A stretch of 64,000 bases of DNA, taken from Aplectana chamaeleonis (Eukaryota; Nematoda; Chromadorea; Rhabditida; Cosmocercidae). Shown here piece after piece: positions 60,001 to 64,000 of this stretch. Where the stretch lies: positions 62,001-126,000 of the forward strand of contig JAPDOI010000718.1 in assembly GCA_029168955.1 (NCBI GenBank). The letters are read 5' to 3'. The stretch's first letter is position 1. Each line of letters begins with the position of its first letter. The translations under genes and the position numbers were made by a program. The notes below the pieces were generated by a model that worked only from the letters and a program-made list of their open reading frames with translations, had not been told where the DNA came from and made no database searches.

Positions 60001-63000
60001 TGAGCAGAATGAAAATTTCGATTTTCGTTAACCGGAATTCTGAAATCGGAACGAAATCCACTATTTTGAAATTCGGAAGCCAGATTTGATTTCAGAATTT
60101 CGGAAATCGGGCTGTCGAGGACGAAAAAACCTGTGGAAGTCGAGAATTGAGGAAGGGGCTTCCACTCATCCATACTCCAGTTCTGAGAGTATAGGCCGAG
60201 AAATAGCCGCGAAATGCCTCATTGCCGCGAAATAGCCGAGAAATAGCCCCTAAATAATGCTCGCCGCGAAATAGCCGAAACATAATGCTTTCCAGGTAGA
60301 TATGCGGCGCATTCCAGAGACATGATTGACAAGGGAAGTATACAAAGCGTAGGTCTGATCTGCCAAAACGACTAGTGTCATTCGTATCTCTTGTGGCTCA
60401 ATAGGAAAACTGCGCAGTATCCCGCCGCGAGCCGCAGGTTCCAAGAAGTTACAAGCTTGAAAAGCTCATTTTTTGTGCTTTTTGTACCTTTGAAAATCGC
60501 GTTGTTCTTCGAAAAATCCGAAACGGACCTCATGAATGTGTTTAGCACTCAAAACTACCCTCCTGAGCAAGGTTTAGGTGAAGGCACATTTTTCGTACTT
60601 TGTCCAGACTGACCGCGTTTCAGACTTGTACGGATTTATGGTTGGGCGCTGATTTTTAATAATTGGGGGCTCTGGAAGCGTTTTAGAAAAATGTTCCAGA
60701 TTTGACTTATAATTCTCACAGGGGTTTTTGGGGCGCTGATCACGATTCTGTGGTTTATTAGTCGATTTTCGAAAGTTTTCGGCTCATTTCGTTTGAAGCT
60801 CCCAACCGGGAAAATTTCGAGGGAAAAACGCCACTTTCGAGATTATCGGTTATCTACGATAGATATGTCTCAAAATCATTCTTTGACGGTCATTTGGAGT
60901 GCTAAATACGAATCTGTAGTTCGTTTATCGATTTTCCCCAGATTACGGTAGATTACAGAGGGCATACGGAAGTTTAGTCAAAATCTCAGATTTCACTCAA
61001 ACTTTGTATACGGGGGTTATTCGGGGTGGAGAATACGAATTTAACGTCCGTTTCTCGATTTTCTAAATACTAAGGTGGGTTTTGCCTCCTAAATGACATT
61101 CTACAACCATAACCTACAGTAAACCTCAGAATTTCGACAAAAATACTCCAGATTCGTTTTCTGCACCCTAGATGACCCCTACATACAACTTTTGAGCTAA
61201 ATCCGAGAAATTTTTTTGAAACTCCAAAATTAATGCCTGATGGGTACCCTTGCCTTTTAGCGAGGCTCAAAAAATACTCATAACCTTCTTGGAACCTGCA
61301 GCTCGGGGCGGGATACTGAGCATGTTTACTATTGAGCCAGAAGAGATACTAATCATACTAGTTGTTTTGGCAGATCCGACCTACACTTTGTATACTTCCC
61401 TTGTCAGTCAACATTCAAGTCGGATATAGCAACTGAAAGAAGAGATAGCTAATATTCATCTCCTGGCGTATTGGAAAATTGGTGGAAAAAGGAGATTCGT
61501 CGATGGAAGAGTACATGTGATTCTGAGTTCCGTTTTCCATGCTGTCCCGATCACTTCTCTCTCCAATTGATTACTTCTTGTGAAACCCTGTACTATTTAT
61601 CAAGGCGAGCCCGGAAGGTCTCAGAATTGATTCGCTTTCCCAGAAGTCAAACTGAGCTGAGAGAGGAAAACCGTTCGATGAGAGTAGTTTGAAATGATTC
61701 TTTTTCACGTGCTTTGTCAAGGGAAAATATATGTCGTGTTATATTCCCAGAAAGCTCTCAGTCTAAAAAATTAAAAAAATACCAATTCAAAATTTGAAAA
61801 AAAAATTAAAATTTCTGTCTCATGTTAAGTATTTCCTATTGGATTGTTTTACTCTAACAGGACAAAAACATAAAAATTATGAGGTTATTGAGTGTATCCG
61901 ATATCGGTTGGGGCTATCCGATAATCAGTTCCGCATTTACCCTGATATACTGTGCTTATCTGGGCCAAATTCCGGTCCGCAATTTCTTCTCAGTACGCTT
62001 TGCGACCGCACGCGCTCGAGGCAGTCGAATTCCCAACGTCGAAGCCGACTCGATATGGCTTTTTTATACAGTTTTCTCCAGTTTTGTTTACTTTTCAGTT
62101 TCAAAAACCCACCTTGAGTCAGCAGGTCGGCGGCTGCGGCGCTGGAAACTCTTCCGACTCGAAAGCGCGCGGCCACAAAGCGTGTCGAGACGCAATTGCA
62201 GACCGGAATTTGGCCCACAGAAGCACAGTAAATCATTTCGATCACAGAGTGATTGTTCCAGATCCATCAATAAGCAACACACCACAACTTTAATTTTCAG
62301 ACCATTCGCTACCTATTGTGTGCAAGATTTATATCGATACTTACTCTGTAGACAGACAATTCGTTTGAAAAATTCTGGCAAAGAAAAAACCCTAATGCAC
62401 TAAAAATGTGTTATATAATAGACCAGACAAAAAAAAACAGAGAAAAAGCCACATATCACTAAAGGCGTCCATCGTTCAACGAACAAAATGATTTTAGTTT
62501 TTCGTAGTTTTCTGAATATTGCCTTCTTTCTTTTTTTCCAAAACAAATTTCAGCTCTTATTTTTTTTAGGCATGGTAGAACTGCAATTTTCTAACTTTCA
62601 GTACCACGTTCGAAAATCTCATTTTCTATTTTTTCCGACTACTTGCCTATTTTTAATTTTATTTGAAAAAAAAATTAAAACTTTGGGGTCATAATAAAGA
62701 GCGTAATTTGCTGAGGTGTAAAATGGGTGAGCAGAGGCATAGAGAATAGGCACAGACAAAAAAAACAAAAATGAAATTGTTGTTGGCAATAAAAAATTAT
62801 TCCACATTAAAAATTCTAAGAATGCACCGGATTGGATAAATTCTCTTGTAGAGTGTTTTCGATAAAATATGAAAAAACTGAAAGTCTAACAAAATTTTTA
62901 GTGAATATATAGATTTTACTCACTATTCGTGCCTGGTCCGGTCCGGTAGGGCGGGTTGGAGGTGGCGGACGCTTTTGATGGCCTCATGCTCGGCATTTTC

Positions 63001-63932
63001 CATTGGATCTAAAAACCGAAAATTAATATCTGTATTTGTACATTATTTGTGATTCTCTTTAACACATGTTCGTATTGTATCTGTTTTATGTATTTGGATC
63101 CAATCGTGAGCACAAATATAAATATTAGACTTTGCGGCAATACACTAAAAGGCAGGCGGCTGTAAACCCGAGTCAACATTGGGTGTCCTGCTATCAACGA
63201 ACAAATATCAAATAAGGTCAGAAACAGCCTCAGCCCGTGTATTCTTGCCTTACCTGGTTGTAGTCGGCACCTGGGTACCCGGCAAAGCCGCAGAATGCTT
63301 TATTGTACTCCGTAAGCCACCGAAGTTGCTCGGAAATGGATCCGATGGGTAGGCCTGAAACAAAATCGATTATTGATTTTTAGTGGAATTAAAAAGTCCG
63401 AAAATATGTCTTACCTCCGGCGGCTGCATACAAAATGCAGCATGGGATAGTAGGGCTCAGCGGCCCATCGCGGCGGATCCGGATAGGTGTTCTCCTGTGC
63501 GGCCACAGGTTGACCAGGCCATCGAGCAGGATAGAATCCCTGCGCTTGAAGGGTATCAACGAAGGGCGTCTGATGGAGCATCGACTTATCACCGTCACTG
63601 AAAACGATCACCGATGAAGAATCGTCTCTCTTCTGGCACCTTGGCCACGCCTCCTTCTCCTTGTGGACCGTGTGACGGCGGCCGCCGCTGCGGCTGCGAA
63701 TACGGTAGACGAGGGGGGCGGAGCCGGCTGATTGGAGCACAGCGGGCGACATGACATTTTTATGAAATTTTATGGCGGTTTTGCAGATTGTAAATTGCGG
63801 CGTGTCGCAGAGAATATTTAAGACCCATGGTGGTCTTTAAAGGTGTGCCGACGGCAAGAGGACTTACGTGAATTCGGGGGCACACCACCATGGCCAGACA
63901 GCTCCACCTGCTGATTTCATCATTGAAGACAT
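45041..63932 (-). CDS. pal-1: caudal-class homeobox transcription factor PAL-1
   Basis: Homeodomain transcription factor of the Cdx/caudal class; C. elegans PAL-1 specifies posterior fates. Exons on the minus strand: 63868-63932 (ATG directly after a CCCCTTTCAG acceptor, so perhaps a spliced-leader site), 63415-63597, 63254-63354, 62924-63008, 56664-56734, 55977-56077, 45041-45080. The homeodomain is built from three exons: one with [17 protein letters not shown], one from EFCTSTF to [10 protein letters not shown], and the last giving [12 protein letters not shown] and stop. Before it lies a caudal-like linker with WKMP and TGPGTN. The last four exons join in frame. Exon 63415-63597 ends in phase 2 while the next exon needs phase 1, so there is a one-base discrepancy (an indel or an unseen splice site). 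Earlier 5' exons outside the window are possible. The introns reach 6.2 and 10.9 kb. Confidence 0.88.
45448..45660 (+). repeat. 42-bp minisatellite (two related 21-mers)
   Basis: Four near-identical 42-base units made of GTGCGTACCGACCGCGTGG-CA and ATGGGTACTGACCGCGTTG-CA, continuing degenerate to about 45790. It lies in the long pal-1 intron. Because 42 is a multiple of three, most frames on both strands stay open. Confidence 0.85.
46360..46625. repeat. inverted repeat rich in CCGCGATAGTACCGC, copy 2
   Basis: Same words as 36559-37010; GCCGCTTCGGTGCC faces GGCGCCGAAGCAGC near 46570-46600. Confidence 0.6.
47193..48607 (+). mobile_element. Tc3-like transposon, inactive
   Basis: Inverted ends CAGTGCTTATCAAAAACAAA and, inverted, CACTGTATCAAAAGCAAA. 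A second TIR-like motif (CAGTGTATAAAAAACAAAGG) lies inside at about 47371, as in Tc3, which has inner transposase sites. TA flank at 47191-47192; the right flank reads AT. In the long pal-1 intron, opposite strand. Confidence 0.8.
47423..48534 (+). pseudogene. Tc3-like transposase (DD34E), broken
   Basis: Helix-turn-helix region ([35 protein letters not shown]), a frameshift near 47785, then [12 protein letters not shown] 69-base intron (47893-47961) joins NWNQ to VMWSD. The catalytic part has [14 protein letters not shown] (first Asp) and MQDNASVH (second Asp). At SPDLNPI the expected catalytic Glu codon is TAG (48340-48342). Reading continues to [13 protein letters not shown]. Two lesions make it non-functional. 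Confidence 0.85.
48608..49313. other. no gene recognised; GAG microsatellite
   Basis: Within the pal-1 intron. AGGAGGAGGAGGAGGAGG lies at about 48907-48927. ORFs here show no recognisable domain. Confidence 0.4.
49314..50551 (+). mobile_element. mariner-like transposon, copy 2
   Basis: TA at 49312-49313 and 50552-50553. Left CCAGGCCGTCCAATAATTCC and right GAATTATTGGACAACCTGG. 1238 bases, same family as 40332-41581, in the pal-1 intron. Its right end abuts a half copy of the TGACAAGGGAAGTAT element. Confidence 0.85.
49482..50478 (+). pseudogene. mariner transposase, broken and catalytically altered
   Basis: [20 protein letters not shown] through [12 protein letters not shown] (first Asp present) in one frame, then a shift near 50015-50040 into [19 protein letters not shown] (second Asp) and [11 protein letters not shown], where the third catalytic Asp is Asn. 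The C-terminus to GDYIVD is otherwise complete. Confidence 0.85.
50572..50703. repeat. solo end of the TGACAAGGGAAGTAT element
   Basis: Matches the right ends at 43320-43432 and 61290-61406 (CGGCGTACTGCGCAGC..., TTGTATACTTCCCTCGTGA). No left end was found nearby. Confidence 0.6.
50704..51617. other. no feature recognised
   Basis: AT-rich stretch inside the long pal-1 intron; no exon-like or repeat boundaries seen. Confidence 0.35.
51618..52083. mobile_element. TTAA-type MITE (AGGCACTGTTCGCGATAAA)
   Basis: Left AGACACTGTTCGCGATAAA after TTGA; right TTTATCGCGAACAGTGCCT before TTAG. 466 bases; the target copies have decayed from TTAA. Confidence 0.65.
52200..53225. repeat. repeated ACAACCTTCACCGAAGG blocks in both orientations
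   Basis: GGTGAAGGTTGTTTTCG at about 52265, 52437 and 52590, and AAAACAACCTTCA...GGTCTATCTCCAAGC at about 52770 and 53180, interrupted by the palindromic MITE at 52915-53154. Confidence 0.6.
52915..53154. mobile_element. palindromic MITE (GATTATCGGCCCCGAGCCG family), copy 2
   Basis: 240 bases, ends CTCAGGCAATTCTTGGCCCC and GGGGCCGATAATCGCCTGAG. Confidence 0.75.
53577..55304 (+). mobile_element. 5'-truncated RTE-type non-LTR retrotransposon
   Basis: Flanked by the 9-base duplication GTTCATGAC at 53568-53576 and 55305-55313. 3' tail GATGAGTGAGTGAGTGA. 1728 bases inside the long pal-1 intron, opposite strand to the gene; less decayed than the copy at 16926. Confidence 0.85.
53578..55284 (+). 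pseudogene. RTE reverse transcriptase, single internal stop
   Basis: Open from [16 protein letters not shown] to the natural stop at 55284 apart from one TAA at 54817-54819, after VPILL and before GSESWTL, where family members have Tyr. RT motifs: [78 protein letters not shown], active site [10 protein letters not shown] intact, then YLGSVV and WFGHVCRM. The endonuclease is missing through 5' truncation. Confidence 0.85.
55333..55572. mobile_element. palindromic MITE (GATTATCGGCCCCGAGCCG family), copy 3
   Basis: 240 bases, ends CTCAGGCGATTATCGGCCCC and GGCCGAGAATCGCCTGAG, only 19 bases beyond the RTE target-site duplication. Confidence 0.8.
56091..56628. repeat. AACAT (TTATG on minus) pentanucleotide microsatellite
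   Basis: About 540 bases of AACAT repeats, nearly pure at the left and with variants (AACACAACAC, GACATGACAT) to the right. It fills most of the 586-base intron between two homeodomain exons of pal-1. A 5-base period without stops produces long MLCYV-type ORFs. Confidence 0.95.
56735..58112. other. pal-1 intron sequence, nothing recognised
   Basis: No repeat end or exon identified; a poly-C run lies at about 57257-57266. Confidence 0.35.
58113..58593. mobile_element. TTAA-flanked MITE (AGGCACAGTACACC subfamily)
   Basis: TTAA at 58109-58112 and 58594-58597. Left AGGCACAGTACACCCTCAGA, right GGGTGTCCTGTGCCT. 481 bases in pal-1 intron 4. Confidence 0.8.
58986..59264 (+). mobile_element. CTGTGCTT-family TA MITE, copy E
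   Basis: TA at 58984-58985 and 59265-59266, ends CTGTGCTTATCTGGACC and GGCCAGATAACCACAG; 279 bases. Confidence 0.8.
59487..59700. repeat. GC-rich hairpin plus CGACG tandem run
   Basis: ATCGCTCCGCGACCATCGCG faces CGCGATGGTCGCGGAGCGAT at 59487-59552, followed by short CGACGCGA tandem copies to about 59645. Similar GCGACGCG words lie at 58630-58690. Confidence 0.7.
59711..59842. repeat. small hairpin MITE (GGATCATACTTCC family), copy 2
   Basis: TAAGGCTGGGATCATACTTC faces GAAAGTATATGATCCCGGCC; shares CCGCGACCAGCGACAGCG with 3732-3855. Confidence 0.7.
60327..61406. mobile_element. TIR element (TGACAAGGGAAGTAT family), copy 2
   Basis: Begins TGACAAGGGAAGTATACAAA and ends TTGTATACTTCCCTTGTCA; 1080 bases with about 120-base inverted repeats. 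No transposase. An intact reference for copy 1. Confidence 0.8.
61950..62228 (+). mobile_element. CTGTGCTT-family TA MITE, copy F
   Basis: TA at 61948-61949 and 62229-62230, ends CTGTGCTTATCTGGGCC and GGCCCACAGAAGCACAG; 279 bases. Confidence 0.8.
62231..62923. other. pal-1 intron 4 5' portion, AT-rich, nothing recognised
   Basis: Poly-A/T-rich sequence next to the 62924-63008 exon; no other feature visible. Confidence 0.4.
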
Positions 63933-64000
63933 CTGAAAGGGGCATGTTACTACGATAGGACTAACGTAGATCTGAAGAGTAAGGAAGCATCCAGAAATGA

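Noticed and set aside
63389..63598. Alternative minus-strand frame in pal-1 exon 2 that would fit the phase of exon 3
   Set aside because: It is Arg-rich and looks like a shadow; the other frame joins the first exon in phase. Kept only as a note in the phase-mismatch finding.

Overview
This is nuclear DNA of a nematode, most likely a strongylid (clade V, hookworm-like) worm. Three spliced protein-coding genes can be read, and everything else is repeats. The genes have short introns with TTTCAG-type acceptors, long introns packed with transposons, Tc3/mariner and RTE elements, and proteins whose closest relatives I recognise are C. elegans CYK-3 and PAL-1. The species assignment is inference.

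Layout: 1-11.7 kb is intergenic and repeat-rich. It holds a 110-bp-arm hairpin, modular inverted repeats, a TA-flanked MITE interrupted by a hAT-like MITE, and a frameshifted non-LTR retrotransposon with a PHD-like finger, endonuclease and RT (4.9-8.4 kb). 11,767-35,393 (+) is a complete 28-exon gene for a USP32/CYK-3-type ubiquitin hydrolase (3453 coding nt, 1150 aa). Its largest introns carry MITE clusters, RTE and non-LTR fragments and minisatellites. 37,336-39,422 (-) is a five-exon secreted protein with two Kunitz domains (169 aa) and an apparent GC-AG intron. 39,900-39,970 (-) is a tRNA-like gene. 45,041-63,932 (-) is a caudal-class homeobox gene, pal-1. Its homeodomain is split over three exons, separated by an intron made almost wholly of a TTATG repeat and by a 10.9-kb intron holding Tc3-like, mariner and RTE copies.

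The three genes do different jobs (deubiquitination, protease inhibition, posterior patterning), and nothing suggests an operon. The main story is how transposable elements have shaped this region. Several nested insertions can be checked by arithmetic: removing the guest and one target-site copy restores the host element to family length. All transposase and RT genes seen are broken. I found no CRISPR, phage or bacterial content and no clearly new biological system. The most unusual items are the 2A-like motif in the non-LTR element, the microsatellite-filled homeobox intron, the GC-AG intron, and the TTAA-flanked MITE superfamily.
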